From: Pseudomonas wenzhouensis
GTDB taxonomy: Bacteria; Pseudomonadota; Gammaproteobacteria; Pseudomonadales; Pseudomonadaceae
Reading direction: 5' to 3'
Length of the DNA: 64,000 nt
NCBI RefSeq assembly: GCF_021029445.1
Contig: NZ_CP072610.1
Span: 2,356,001-2,420,000 of the forward strand
Shown here: positions 17,457 to 26,313 of the stretch, one piece after another
Layout: every line of letters begins with the position of its first letter
Numbering within the stretch: the first letter of the stretch is position 1
Program-made: the position numbers and the translations under genes
Notes under the pieces: generated by a model
Told to the model about the DNA's origin: nothing
Database searches by the model: none
What the model saw: the letters and a program-made list of their open reading frames with translations, nothing else

Positions 17457-18479
17457 ATGTCCCGCATGATCCGTTTTCATAAGTTCGGCGATGCCGACGT
17501 GCTCCAGCTCGAAGAGGTTCCGACGCCTGTGCCCGGGCCTGGTGAAGTGCTGGTGCGCGTTCAGGCCGTTGGGCTGGGCTGGAAAGACGTCCTGTGGCGG
17601 CAAAACCTGGCGGCCGAGCAGGCCAGGCTTCCGGCCGGTACCGGTTTCGAACTGGCCGGTAAGGTTGCGGCGCTGGGCGAGGGTGTGAGCGACTTTGCAG
17701 TGGGCAATGTTGTTGCCGGTTTCCCGGCCAGTACGCCTAACCGTTACCCGGCCTGGGGTGATCTGGTGCTGATGCCCAGGCATGCGCTGACCCCATATCC
17801 CAACGTGCTCAACCCGGTCGAGGCCAGTGTTCACTACACCTGCCTGCTGTTTGGTTACCTCGCGCTGATCGAACTGGCGCAACTGAAGCCGGGCGAGCAT
17901 GTGCTCATCACCGAAGCCAGCCGCTGCATGGCACCCCAGACCGTGCAACTGGCCAAGGCTCTGGGTGCCAGGGTCATTGCGTCCACAAGCGCTTCGGATG
18001 ATCGCGAGTTCCTGCATGGGCTGGGGGCCGACAAGGTGATCGCAACCGAGGAGCAGGATCTGGTGCTGGAGGTTGAACGCTATACGGAAGGCAAGGGGGT
18101 CGAGGTGATTCTCGACCAGTGCGCAGGGCCGCAGATGAAACTACTGGGTGATGTCGCCGCGCCACGCGGCAAGTTGATCCTGTATGGCATCAATGGCGGC
18201 AATGATGCGACCTTCCCAGCCTGCGCGGCATTCAAGAAGCACCTGCATTTCTTCCGGCATTGTGTGCTGGACTTCACCGGCTGCCCTGAACTGGGCATCG
18301 AGCCAAACCATGAAGCCGTGCAGCGCGCACTGGTGCATATCAACCAAATGACCGCCGACCGCTTGCTGACGCCGGTCATCGACAAAGTCTTCGACTTCGA
18401 GGACTTCATCGCCGCCCATCGCTACATGGAAACATGCCCCAGCCGTGGACGTGTGGCCCTGAAACTGAGTGCGGATTAA
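17457..18479 (+). CDS. mexS: MexS-like zinc-free quinone/alcohol oxidoreductase
   Basis: Encodes 340 residues of the medium-chain dehydrogenase family: GroES-like half (~25-130), then a Rossmann half with 'KALGARVIASTSASDDREFLHGLGADKVI' seen in part near 165-195. Zinc ligands of classical alcohol dehydrogenases are not evident, as in MexS/quinone oxidoreductase relatives. In P. aeruginosa, loss of MexS causes accumulation of an electrophile and MexT-dependent pump expression, so it probably detoxifies an endogenous metabolite. It is divergent from mexT, with 217 bp between. Confidence 0.85.
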   Translation: MSRMIRFHKFGDADVLQLEEVPTPVPGPGEVLVRVQAVGLGWKDVLWRQNLAAEQARLPAGTGFELAGKVAALGEGVSDFAVGNVVAGFPASTPNRYPAWGDLVLMPRHALTPYPNVLNPVEASVHYTCLLFGYLALIELAQLKPGEHVLITEASRCMAPQTVQLAKALGARVIASTSASDDREFLHGLGADKVIATEEQDLVLEVERYTEGKGVEVILDQCAGPQMKLLGDVAAPRGKLILYGINGGNDATFPACAAFKKHLHFFRHCVLDFTGCPELGIEPNHEAVQRALVHINQMTADRLLTPVIDKVFDFEDFIAAHRYMETCPSRGRVALKLSAD

Positions 18480-18538
18480 AGTCTCTCGCCTCGTTGGCCG
18501 CTATACTCACTACCGTACGTTCTTTTAAGGAAAGGGTC

Positions 18539-19432
18539 ATGGGGTTGGTTACCGGCGATGCGCTGTCGCTGTTGTTGTTTCGTCTTCATAGCGGGCGCTT
18601 GTTGGGCATCAACCTGCTCAAGGTCAACGAGATCATTCCCTGTCCCGCCCTGACCAAACTGCCCAGTCGTCATCCCAATGTGCGCGGTATTGCCACGTTG
18701 CGCGGCTCTGCATTGACGGTAATCGACCTGGCCCGGGCCATTGGTGAGCGCGGCGCTGCCGATGAAGACGATGGCTGTCTGATCGTCACTGAGGTGAGTC
18801 GCTCGCGCCAGGGACTGCACGTGAAAAGTGTCGAGCGCATCGTGCAGTGCTCAACCCGTGATGTGCGTCCGCCACCCGCTGGTGCCGGCAATCGTGCCTT
18901 CATCACCGGCGTCACGCAGATCGGTGGTGCCATTGTGCAGGTTCTCGACATCGAGAAGGTGTTGCACGATATCGCGCCGCCACTGGAAGAGGGGGCGATA
19001 GGGCAACTGCTCGACAGCCAGGACAGCCGCCTGCTGCAGGGGCGTCGTGTGTTGTTGGTCGATGACTCGCAAGTGGCCCTGCAGCAGACGCTCAACGTAC
19101 TGCGTCAACTGGGTCTCGATTGCACGGCAGTACGCAGCGCCCAAGCCGCATTGCAGCAACTGCGCGAGTATCACCAGGCCGGCATGCCATTCGAATTACT
19201 GGTATCGGACATCGAAATGCCCGAGCTCGACGGATACAGCCTTGTCCAGGAAATCCGCCGCAGCGCAGACATTGCCGATACCTACGTGCTGTTGCATACC
19301 TCGCTGGACAGCACCATGAATACCGAGAAAGCACGCACAGTGGGTGCCAATGCGGTGCTCACCAAATTCTCCTCGGTGGATCTCAGCCAGGCACTGGTCG
19401 ATGCCTTCAGGAAAATGAGCACACTGCAGTAG
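18539..19432 (+). CDS. cheV: CheV chemotaxis coupling protein
   Basis: Encodes 297 residues: a CheW-like domain (~8-160), short linker, and a receiver domain (~175-295). The receiver has the acidic pocket 'VLLVDDSQVA', the phospho-Asp in 'LLVSDIEMPELDGYSL' and the conserved Lys in 'VLTKFSS'. It links receptors to CheA and tunes signalling when phosphorylated. The start at 18539 follows AAGGAAAGGG; an upstream in-frame ATG lies in the tail of mexS. No che operon is adjacent. Confidence 0.9.
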   Translation: MGLVTGDALSLLLFRLHSGRLLGINLLKVNEIIPCPALTKLPSRHPNVRGIATLRGSALTVIDLARAIGERGAADEDDGCLIVTEVSRSRQGLHVKSVERIVQCSTRDVRPPPAGAGNRAFITGVTQIGGAIVQVLDIEKVLHDIAPPLEEGAIGQLLDSQDSRLLQGRRVLLVDDSQVALQQTLNVLRQLGLDCTAVRSAQAALQQLREYHQAGMPFELLVSDIEMPELDGYSLVQEIRRSADIADTYVLLHTSLDSTMNTEKARTVGANAVLTKFSSVDLSQALVDAFRKMSTLQ

Positions 19433-19628
19433 TCCGCCAAGGATGGTCGGCAAGTCCCGAGAGAAGCCGGCAAGGTCGTTTAGCGCGGCGTCGATCATGG
19501 CGATTCTCGCGGCCATTGCCGCAGTGCTTTCTATCCAAGGCTTCGCATAATGTATATTATGTTAAATTACATGTTGCGTTAGATGACTGCTGTGGCCGTG
19601 AAGCGCTTTTCAGGTGAATTACCTGTCC

Positions 19629-19662
19629 GGCACGAGCCCCCTTCCACTTCGGGGTTCGTGCC
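19629..19662. terminator. Strong hairpin between convergent cheV and GNAT-Rnk genes
   Basis: Twelve-base-pair stem GGCACGAGCCCC / GGGGTTCGTGCC (one G-U pair) with a 10-base loop. There is no T-run on either side, so it may be a weak two-way terminator or an RNA-stabilising hairpin. Confidence 0.45.
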
Positions 19663-19692
19663 AGATGTGCGAAGTCTGAGTTGAAGTTGCAC

Positions 19693-20604
19693 CTACAGGT
19701 GATAATCCCCTGCAGCCTCCGGCTGGTAGAGCACCTTGCGGATTTCAATGCGGCGGGTTCGATCTGCGATTCGCCAGTCGATGGCGTCTCCCTCCTGATA
19801 GCCGAGAATGGCCGCGCCGATGTCTGAGCACACGGAATACTTGCCTGCATGGCTGTCAGCATCTTCGGGATAGACCACGGCCACTTCGATTTCTTCATCG
19901 TCCAGCTGCAGTAAGGCCCTGGAATTCATGGTGACGACATTGCGTGCCACCTGATCTGGCTTGACGACAATGGCTCGTTCCAGCTCATGTTCCAGCTCAA
20001 TAACGGCCTGGCCCTGTTCGAGCGCGATGAGGCACTCCAGGCGAGCTTTGTCGACTTCAGTGATGTAGATGCCGCCAGAGTCGCCAACGGCATCCTCGCG
20101 CAAAAACTGCAGATAGCGCCCCGCCGTCATGGAAAATGATTTCAATGTCGGCGTTTCACTCTCAAGCGTGAAACCACTGCGCAGGAAAGCCTTCAGCGAG
20201 CGCGTGTTGTCCGGGTGAATCTTGGCCATGAGCTTCTCGGCCCGCATATCGAGAAAGGCCATTTTCATGCCCTCGCGGATTGTGCCCGCGCCAAGGTTGC
20301 GCCCCCATTTTTCGCTGTCTCCGATGGCCAGGACTATTTCGCACATTGCACCCGTCTTGATCAGGCGAACGAAGCCCACAGGAGCGTCATGCCGGTCATA
20401 GGCCATGAAGAATCGGCCGCCCCGATTGAACAGATGGGTCAGGATCGGTAATTGGGTGCGGTCGATGGCATGCTCGATGGAGCGGGAAACATCACGCGAA
20501 TCACTCAGATAGCGCGTGACACGCTCATCTTCCAACCAACTCATCAGTGTCAGTGCGTGTGCCCGGGTAATTTCAGGGCACAGGGAAATGAAAGGCTTGT
20601 TCAT
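19693..20604 (-). CDS. GNAT acetyltransferase fused to Rnk/GreA-type domain
   Basis: Encodes 303 residues. Residues ~1-160 are a GNAT acetyltransferase with the acetyl-CoA loop region 'WGRNLGAGTIREGMKMAF'. From ~175 onward the protein resembles Rnk (regulator of nucleoside diphosphate kinase): a helical start 'IYITEVDKARLECLIALEQG' and a GreA-like C-terminal fold 'VTMNSRALLQLDDEEIEVAVV' seen in part. Rnk binds RNA polymerase like the Gre factors but does not cleave RNA. Joining to an acetyltransferase suggests local protein acetylation or a dual stress role; substrates are unknown. The start could also be at 20655; the later ATG was chosen by family appearance. Confidence 0.8.
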   Translation of the reverse strand: MNKPFISLCPEITRAHALTLMSWLEDERVTRYLSDSRDVSRSIEHAIDRTQLPILTHLFNRGGRFFMAYDRHDAPVGFVRLIKTGAMCEIVLAIGDSEKWGRNLGAGTIREGMKMAFLDMRAEKLMAKIHPDNTRSLKAFLRSGFTLESETPTLKSFSMTAGRYLQFLREDAVGDSGGIYITEVDKARLECLIALEQGQAVIELEHELERAIVVKPDQVARNVVTMNSRALLQLDDEEIEVAVVYPEDADSHAGKYSVCSDIGAAILGYQEGDAIDWRIADRTRRIEIRKVLYQPEAAGDYHL

Positions 20605-20775
20605 CTTCACCGTACTTGTGTGTAAAGGATGAAAGCCCTTCATGGCAATGGCCATGACGGTTCTTTCGGCAACCCGTGACCTTAAGACATAAGGCAGGCC
20701 AGGAGAAGACCGAGTGGCGGATATGACTCGGCCATTCGAGCGTGGCGTGAGCGCATTACCTTTGCTGCAGAGGTA

Positions 20776-21168
20776 TCAGCACTGCTCGTTCGCTGGATAA
20801 CGGCTTACCTCGATCAGGTTGCCGTCCGGGTCGCGAAAATACACGGACTCGATTGGCCCTGTGGCGCCGGTACGGGCTACCGGCCCCTCTTCCACTGTTA
20901 CGCCCTGCTCGGCCAGATGGGCCAGAACCCGCGCCAGCGTCCAGCGCGTGATCAGGCATAGGTCGATGGCGCCTGGCGTCGGCTTGCGCGCTTTGGGCTC
21001 GAACTCGCGACCGGCCTGGTGCAGATTGAATTTCTGCTGGCCGAAAAGCAGAGCACTGCGGCCGGCGCCAAAGTGCTCGTGACGCATGCCCAGTACGCGC
21101 TGATAGAACGCGACAGTGGCCTCGATGTCCGCCACGGTCAGAACCAGATGATCCAGTCTGTCGATCAT
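20776..21168 (-). CDS. VOC-family (glyoxalase/bleomycin-resistance-like) protein
   Basis: Encodes 130 residues with two beta-alpha-beta-beta-beta modules. It starts 'MIDRLDHLVLTVADIEATVAFYQ' (His near residue 7 is a likely metal ligand) and ends 'VYFRDPDGNLIEVSRY' (Glu near 122 is a likely second ligand). Relatives include glyoxalase I, dioxygenases and FosA-type thiol transferases; the substrate cannot be told. It begins 2 bp after the TRIC channel stop, so the two share a transcript. The long upstream extension of the frame is channel sequence. Confidence 0.85.
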   Translation of the reverse strand: MIDRLDHLVLTVADIEATVAFYQRVLGMRHEHFGAGRSALLFGQQKFNLHQAGREFEPKARKPTPGAIDLCLITRWTLARVLAHLAEQGVTVEEGPVARTGATGPIESVYFRDPDGNLIEVSRYPANEQC

Positions 21169-21170
21169 GC

Positions 21171-21794
21171 TCAGTGCCTGTCGAGTAGATGAAAGCGCGG
21201 CAAACCAAGGTGCCAGTGGATCGCCGCCAGCCGGGCGGCCAGCACCACGAACATCGCCGCTGCAGTATCCAGCCAATGCGGCGTGCCCAGGGCGCGCAGG
21301 CCGATGAAGGTCAGCGCGCCGGCGATGCAGGCCGTGGCGTAGATTTCCTTCTGGAAGATCAGCGGGATCTCGTTACACAGCACATCGCGAATCACCCCGC
21401 CGACCACGCCGGTCATCACCCCCATGATCACCGCCGTGCTGATCGGTGTACCGTGCTGCAGCGCCAGTTCGGTGCCGTACACGGTGAATACGGCCAGGCC
21501 GAAGGCATCGGCGATCAGCAGGCCTTTTTCGTGAATCGGTCGGGTCATGCGTACCCAGGCTACGGTACCCAGCGCGGCCAATGAGGCAACGAGGATATAG
21601 GTGTCGTCACGAATCCAGCTGACCGGGTGGTTGTCCAGGATCAGGTCGCGCAGCGTACCGCCGCCCAGTGCGGTCACGATGGCCATGACCAGCACACCGA
21701 ACAGATCCATGGATTTGCGCCCGGCCATCAGCGCGCCAGTGATGGCAAATACGGCAACGCCGAACAGATCGGCAAAATAGAAAAGCGTTTCCAT
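21171..21794 (-). CDS. TRIC-family (YadS/YicG, UPF0126) cation channel
   Basis: Encodes 207 residues with about seven membrane helices in two repeats. Each repeat contains the Gly-rich kinked helix: 'TALGGGTLRDLIL' (~50-62) and 'GVVGGVIRDVLCNEIPLIF' (~135-155). Prokaryotic TRIC proteins form trimeric potassium/cation channels, and some relatives move glycine. It sits 7 bp downstream of gor and 2 bp upstream of the VOC gene, so the three may be one transcript. Confidence 0.88.
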   Translation of the reverse strand: METLFYFADLFGVAVFAITGALMAGRKSMDLFGVLVMAIVTALGGGTLRDLILDNHPVSWIRDDTYILVASLAALGTVAWVRMTRPIHEKGLLIADAFGLAVFTVYGTELALQHGTPISTAVIMGVMTGVVGGVIRDVLCNEIPLIFQKEIYATACIAGALTFIGLRALGTPHWLDTAAAMFVVLAARLAAIHWHLGLPRFHLLDRH

Positions 21795-21801
21795 GCTGTC
21801 C

Positions 21802-23160
21802 TCAGCGCTTGACCGGCGTGCGCAGGGTGACGAATTCCTCGGCGGCGCTTGGGTGCACGCCGATGGTTTCATCGAAGATCTGTTTGGTTGCCCCCGCTTT
21901 CAGCGCCACGGCCAGCCCCTGGATGATCTCCCCTGCTTCCGGGCCGACCATATGGCAGCCAAGCACGCGATCACTGTCGGCGTCGACCACCAGTTTCATC
22001 AGGGTGCGTTCAGGATTCTCGGTCAGGGTCAACTTCATCGGACGGAAGCGGCTCTCGAAGACTTTGACCTGGTAGCCCTCCTCGACGGCCTGTTCTTCAC
22101 TGAGGCCAACGGTGCCGATATTCGGCAGGCTGAACACGGCGGTGGGAATCATGCGGTAGTCCAGCGGCCGATATTCCTCGGGTTTGAACAGCCGGCGTGC
22201 CACGGCCATGCCTTCAGCCAGCGCGACTGGCGTCAGTTGCACGCGACCGATCACGTCGCCAATGGCAAGAACCGATGGCGTGGCGGTCTGGAACAGGTCA
22301 TCGACTTCGATATAGCCGCGCGTGTCCAGTTTGACCTCAACGTTCTCCAGGCCGAGGTTGTCCAGCATCGGCCGGCGCCCGGTGGCGTAGAACACACAGT
22401 CGGCCTCCAACACGCGACCATCCTTGAGCGTCGCGGCCAGGCTGCCATCGGCCTGGCGCGCGAGGCTGGAGATGTCGGCGTTGAACTGCAGATCCATGCC
22501 CTTCTTGCTCAACTCCTCGCGCAGGTGCTCACGCACGGCACCATCGAAGCCTCGCAGAAACAGGTCGCCGCGATACAGCAGCGACGTCTGCGCACCGAGG
22601 CCATGGAAAATCGAAGCGAACTCGACGGCGATATAGCCGCCACCTACGACCAATACCCGCTTGGGCAGTTGTTCGAGAAAGAAGGCCTCGTTGGAGCTGA
22701 TGGCATGCCCGCGCCCGGGAATATAGGGAATCTGCGGCCAGCCGCCGGTGGCGATCAGAATGCGTTCAGTGCTGTGACGCTGACCATTGACCTCAACGGT
22801 ATGGGCATCGACGATGCGCGCATGCCCCTCGAACAGGCTGACGCCGCTGTTGACCAGCAGATTGCGGTAGATGCCATTGAGCCGTTCGATTTCGCGGTTC
22901 TTGTTGCCGATCAGCGTCGCCCAGTCGAAGTTGGCTTCACCCAGCGACCAGCCGAAACCCGAGGCCTGCTCGAAGTCCTCGGCGAAATGCGCGCCGTACA
23001 CCAGCAGCTTTTTCGGCACGCAGCCAACGTTGACACAGGTGCCGCCAAGATAACGGCTCTCGGCGACTGCAACGCGAGCGCCAAAACCAGCGGCGAAGCG
23101 CGCCGCACGTACGCCGCCGGAACCGGCGCCGATAACGAACAGGTCAAAGTCGTAACTCAT
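21802..23160 (-). CDS. gor: Glutathione-disulfide reductase
   Basis: Encodes 452 residues, normal for bacterial Gor. It shows the FAD motif '[20 protein letters not shown]' (~9-28), the redox-active disulfide '[14 protein letters not shown]' (~40-53), the NADPH motif '[19 protein letters not shown]' (~173-191) and the C-terminal catalytic 'HPSAAEEF'. It reduces oxidised glutathione with NADPH in the cytosol. The start at 23160 follows GGAGATACCCC. The order gor / VOC / galU / ugd matches other Pseudomonas chromosomes. Confidence 0.95.
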   Translation of the reverse strand: MSYDFDLFVIGAGSGGVRAARFAAGFGARVAVAESRYLGGTCVNVGCVPKKLLVYGAHFAEDFEQASGFGWSLGEANFDWATLIGNKNREIERLNGIYRNLLVNSGVSLFEGHARIVDAHTVEVNGQRHSTERILIATGGWPQIPYIPGRGHAISSNEAFFLEQLPKRVLVVGGGYIAVEFASIFHGLGAQTSLLYRGDLFLRGFDGAVREHLREELSKKGMDLQFNADISSLARQADGSLAATLKDGRVLEADCVFYATGRRPMLDNLGLENVEVKLDTRGYIEVDDLFQTATPSVLAIGDVIGRVQLTPVALAEGMAVARRLFKPEEYRPLDYRMIPTAVFSLPNIGTVGLSEEQAVEEGYQVKVFESRFRPMKLTLTENPERTLMKLVVDADSDRVLGCHMVGPEAGEIIQGLAVALKAGATKQIFDETIGVHPSAAEEFVTLRTPVKR

Positions 23161-23232
23161 GGGGTATCTCCTTGGCAGACGCGGAGCATACCGCAAAGGC
23201 CCGCGCTAAGCTGAACGCCGGAGGTGAAGAAC

Positions 23233-23655
23233 ATGCGCCCTACCCTGACCCACCTTGCCCTGCACGTCCCCGATCTGGATGCCTGCATCGCTTTCTATGA
23301 GCGTTTCTGTGGCATGCAGGTGATCCACGAACGCCCTGGCAAGGGCACGCGTATCGTCTGGATGGCCGAGCCTGGCAAGGAGCACCTGTTCATTTTCGTG
23401 ATCATGCCGGGTGGGCAAGAGCGCAATTTGGCTGCCAACGACTACAGCCACTTCGGCTTTGCTCTGGGCAGCCGCGCAGAGGTCGACCGCATTGCCGCCA
23501 TGGCAGACGTCGACAGCTGCCTGATCTGGCCGCCCCGCGACGAACCCTACCCGGTTGGCTATTACTGCGGCCTGCGCGACCCGGCCGGCAATTACGTCGA
23601 ATTCAGCTACGGCCAGCCGCTCGGGCCTGGTTCCGAGGAAATGCCCATCCCCTGA
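23233..23655 (+). CDS. VOC-family lyase/dioxygenase-like protein
   Basis: Encodes 140 residues with 'LTHLALHVPDLDACIAFYERF' at the start (probable metal His near residue 7), a central 'YSHFGFALGSRAEVDRI' and 'LRDPAGNYVEFSYG' (probable metal Glu) near the end, a full VOC domain. The ATG at 23233 is preceded by GGAGG at 23220-23224; the GTG at 23224 is part of that site and is rejected as the start. It diverges from gor across ~70 bp. Confidence 0.87.
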   Translation: MRPTLTHLALHVPDLDACIAFYERFCGMQVIHERPGKGTRIVWMAEPGKEHLFIFVIMPGGQERNLAANDYSHFGFALGSRAEVDRIAAMADVDSCLIWPPRDEPYPVGYYCGLRDPAGNYVEFSYGQPLGPGSEEMPIP

Positions 23656-23657
23656 AT

Positions 23658-23683
23658 ACAAAACGCCACCCGCAGGTGGCGTT
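23658..23683 (-). terminator. Intrinsic terminator after galU
   Basis: Perfect 9-bp stem AACGCCACC / GGTGGCGTT (23662-23670, 23675-23683) with a four-base loop, followed on the minus strand by TTTTGTATT. It could also stop the plus-strand VOC gene that ends at 23655. Confidence 0.65.
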
Positions 23684-23684
23684 G

Positions 23685-23757
23685 GTAGGAGCGGCGCCCC
23701 GCCGCGAACCGGGACAGCGAGGCATCGCAAAGCTTCGCCCCGGGGCGGGGCTCCTAC
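23685..23757. repeat. REP-type palindromic repeat
   Basis: Begins GTAGGAGCGG and ends with the inverted GGGCTCCTAC, with a GC-rich self-complementary interior. This is the layout of Pseudomonas REP pairs, intergenic between a VOC gene and galU. A related copy is at 33966-34012. Confidence 0.7.
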
Positions 23758-23773
23758 ATGATCTGCAGGCGTA

Positions 23774-24613
23774 TCAGAACGCCTTGCCGGTCTTGTACAG
23801 GTTCTCGAAGCAGAAGTTGGTCGCGTCGATGTAACCCTCGGCGCTGCCGCAGTCGAAACGCTGGCCCTTGAACTTGTACGCCATAACGCAGCCCTGCTGG
23901 GCCTGGCGCATCAGCGCGTCGGTGATCTGGATTTCGCCACCCTTGCCCGGCGGTGTGCTGCGAATCAGGTCGAAGATATCCGGGGTGAGGATGTAGCGGC
24001 CGATGATCGCCAGGTTCGACGGCGCATCTTCCGGCTTGGGCTTCTCCACCATGTTGCTGACGCGGTAGATGTCCTCGCGGATCATCTCGCCCGCGATCAC
24101 GCCGTACTTGGAGGTTTCGTCCTTCGGCACTTCCTGAATCGCGACGATGGAGCAGCGGAACTGGTTGTACAGTTTGACCATCTGCGCCAGGACGCTGTCG
24201 CCCTCCAGATTCAGGCACAGGTCGTCAGCGAGAACCACCGCAAATGGCTCGTCACCGATCAGCGGCTGGCCGCAGAGGATGGCGTGCCCCAGGCCTTTCA
24301 TCTCGACCTGACGGGTGTAGGAGAAGCTGCACTCATCGATCAGGCGGCGGATACCAACCAGGTATTTTTCCTTGTCGGTGCCCTGAATCTGGTGCTCGAG
24401 CTCGTAGCTCACATCGAAATGGTCTTCCAGCGCACGCTTGCCGCGCCCGGTGACGATGGAAATCTGGTTGAGGCCCGCCTCCAGAGCCTCCTCAACACCG
24501 TACTGGATCAGTGGCTTGTTCACCACCGGCAACATTTCCTTGGGCATTGCCTTGGTCGCAGGCAGGAAGCGCGTGCCATAACCGGCCGCGGGGAACAGGC
24601 ATTTCTTGATCAT
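23774..24613 (-). CDS. galU: UTP-glucose-1-phosphate uridylyltransferase
   Basis: Encodes 279 residues, full length. The nucleotidyltransferase signature 'LFPAAGYGTRFLPATKAMPK' (~6-25) and the sugar-binding 'RFDCGSAEGYIDATNFCF' (~250-268) are intact. It makes UDP-glucose for lipopolysaccharide core, exopolysaccharide and trehalose pathways. It lies 42 bp after ugd on the same strand, and its product is the substrate of Ugd. Terminator-like hairpin at 23658-23683. Confidence 0.96.
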   Translation of the reverse strand: MIKKCLFPAAGYGTRFLPATKAMPKEMLPVVNKPLIQYGVEEALEAGLNQISIVTGRGKRALEDHFDVSYELEHQIQGTDKEKYLVGIRRLIDECSFSYTRQVEMKGLGHAILCGQPLIGDEPFAVVLADDLCLNLEGDSVLAQMVKLYNQFRCSIVAIQEVPKDETSKYGVIAGEMIREDIYRVSNMVEKPKPEDAPSNLAIIGRYILTPDIFDLIRSTPPGKGGEIQITDALMRQAQQGCVMAYKFKGQRFDCGSAEGYIDATNFCFENLYKTGKAF

Positions 24614-24655
24614 GGGACTCCCTAATGGGGGTGGGTTGAATGCGCGCTCAGTCTA

Positions 24656-26017
24656 TCAAGCCGCGCTGGCCTTACAACTGCCGCTTGCAGGGCGGCCGAT
24701 GCCGCGATACAGAAAACCCAGCTGCGCCAGTTGCTCGGCATCGTAAATATTGCGCCCGTCAAACAGCACCGGCATGCGCATCACGCCACGAATACGCGGA
24801 AAGTCCGGCTGGCGAAACTGTTTCCACTCCGTCACCAGTACCAGGGCATCGGCGCCCTGGATAACGGCATAGGGTGACTCACTCAGCACCAGTTGCCCCG
24901 CCTCGACTGCGACGGCATACCGTGCAGCGACCGCTGCCGTGGCCGCCGGGTCACAGGCCTGTACCTTGGCACCGGCGGTCAGCAGCGCATCGAGCAGCAC
25001 CAGGCTGGGCGCTTCGCGCAGGTCATCGGTACCGGGTTTGAAGGCCAGCCCCCAGAGCGCAACCACCCTGCCCTGCAAATGACCATTGAAATGCTCGCGC
25101 AAGGCCTGAAACAGCAGCGTCTTCTGCAGCGCGTTGCGGGCTTCGACCGCACGCAGGATACCCGGTTCGATGCCTTCGTATTCGGCCGTGCGGATCAGCG
25201 CTTTCACGTCCTTGGGAAAGCACGAGCCGCCGTAACCGCAACCGGCATAGATGAAGTGCGTGCCGATACGTCGGTCGCTGCCGATGCCCCGGCGTACCTC
25301 CTCGATGTCCACCCCGAGACGCGCGCAAATGCCGGCCATTTCATTGATGAAGGAAATCTTGGTCGCCAGGAAGGCGTTGGCCGCGTACTTGCTGAACTCG
25401 GCAGCGCGCACGCCCATGCACAGCAGACGATCATGATTGCGTAGAAACGGCGCATACAGCCTGCGCAGCAGCTCACGGCCGCGCTCATCGTCACAGCCGA
25501 CGATGACCCGATCAGGGCGCATGAAGTCCTCGACCGCCGAGCCTTCCTTGAGAAATTCCGGGTTGCTCGCCACCAGCACCCGTGCGGTTTTCTCGCGGCG
25601 AGCCATGCCGGCATTGATGCGCTGCGCCACACGCTCTGCAGTGCCCACCGGTACGGTGGATTTGTCGACGACCAGGCACGCATGATCGAGCCGTTCACCC
25701 AGCTCGTCGGCCACCGCCAGAACATGGCTCAAATCGGCCGAGCCGTCTTCGCCACTGGGTGTACCCACGGCAATGAAGATGACGTCGGCGCGGCGGACAC
25801 CCGCCTGCAACTGCGCGGTAAAGCTGAGCTGGCCGCCTGCCAGTTGCGCCCTGAGCATCGCCTCCAGGCCAGGCTCATAAATCGGTACTTCACCCCGCGC
25901 AAGCATCGCCACGCGCTGCGGATCGCGCTCGACGCACACCACCTGATTGCCCATCTCGGCAAAACAGGTGGCCGTCACCAGCCCCACGTAACCCGCTCCT
26001 ATCACGCAAATCTGCAT
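24656..26017 (-). CDS. ugd: UDP-glucose 6-dehydrogenase
   Basis: Encodes 453 residues. The N-terminal NAD-binding motif 'ICVIGAGYVGLVTATCFAEM' (~3-22) and the catalytic Cys region 'GCGYGGSCFPKDVKALI' (~258-274) are clear, followed by a UDP-binding C-domain with 'VALWGLAFKPGTDDLREAPS'. It oxidises UDP-glucose to UDP-glucuronate, feeding aminoarabinose lipid A modification or acidic polysaccharides. It is paired with galU. The start at 26017 is preceded by GGAGGGTGCTGCG. Confidence 0.95.
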   Translation of the reverse strand: MQICVIGAGYVGLVTATCFAEMGNQVVCVERDPQRVAMLARGEVPIYEPGLEAMLRAQLAGGQLSFTAQLQAGVRRADVIFIAVGTPSGEDGSADLSHVLAVADELGERLDHACLVVDKSTVPVGTAERVAQRINAGMARREKTARVLVASNPEFLKEGSAVEDFMRPDRVIVGCDDERGRELLRRLYAPFLRNHDRLLCMGVRAAEFSKYAANAFLATKISFINEMAGICARLGVDIEEVRRGIGSDRRIGTHFIYAGCGYGGSCFPKDVKALIRTAEYEGIEPGILRAVEARNALQKTLLFQALREHFNGHLQGRVVALWGLAFKPGTDDLREAPSLVLLDALLTAGAKVQACDPAATAAVAARYAVAVEAGQLVLSESPYAVIQGADALVLVTEWKQFRQPDFPRIRGVMRMPVLFDGRNIYDAEQLAQLGFLYRGIGRPASGSCKASAA

Positions 26018-26262
26018 CGCAGCACCCTCCAGGTCGTTGCTGCGATTGCAACCAAACCCGGTGGCAATCATGTGACGAAATGGCGAAGCAATGATGACGA
26101 GCGCCGCTGTTGCACCCGGTCATCTGCCTGTGTGCAACAGCCAGCAGAGAAACGCGCACAACTGCTGGTACTGCTACGAAAGCTGTATCGGGAAAGCTAA
26201 TTAAGGCTGGCATGAGCACTTCCTACTGAACCATCACAAATAATCAGTCAGCCTGCACGGAC

Positions 26263-26287
26263 AAAAAAATCGGGCCTTACGGCCCGA
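26263..26287 (-). terminator. Intrinsic terminator of the sulfonate ABC operon
   Basis: Minus strand: stem TCGGGCC / GGCCCGA (26270-26276, 26281-26287) with a four-base loop followed by seven T. It stands 27 bp past the ATPase stop codon. Confidence 0.9.
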
Positions 26288-26313
26288 AAAGTACTCCACC
26301 TTGAAGAGCTCGT

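Noticed and set aside
21793..23214. A 473-codon open frame antisense to gor
   Set aside because: Shadow of glutathione reductase, which is unmistakable on the other strand.
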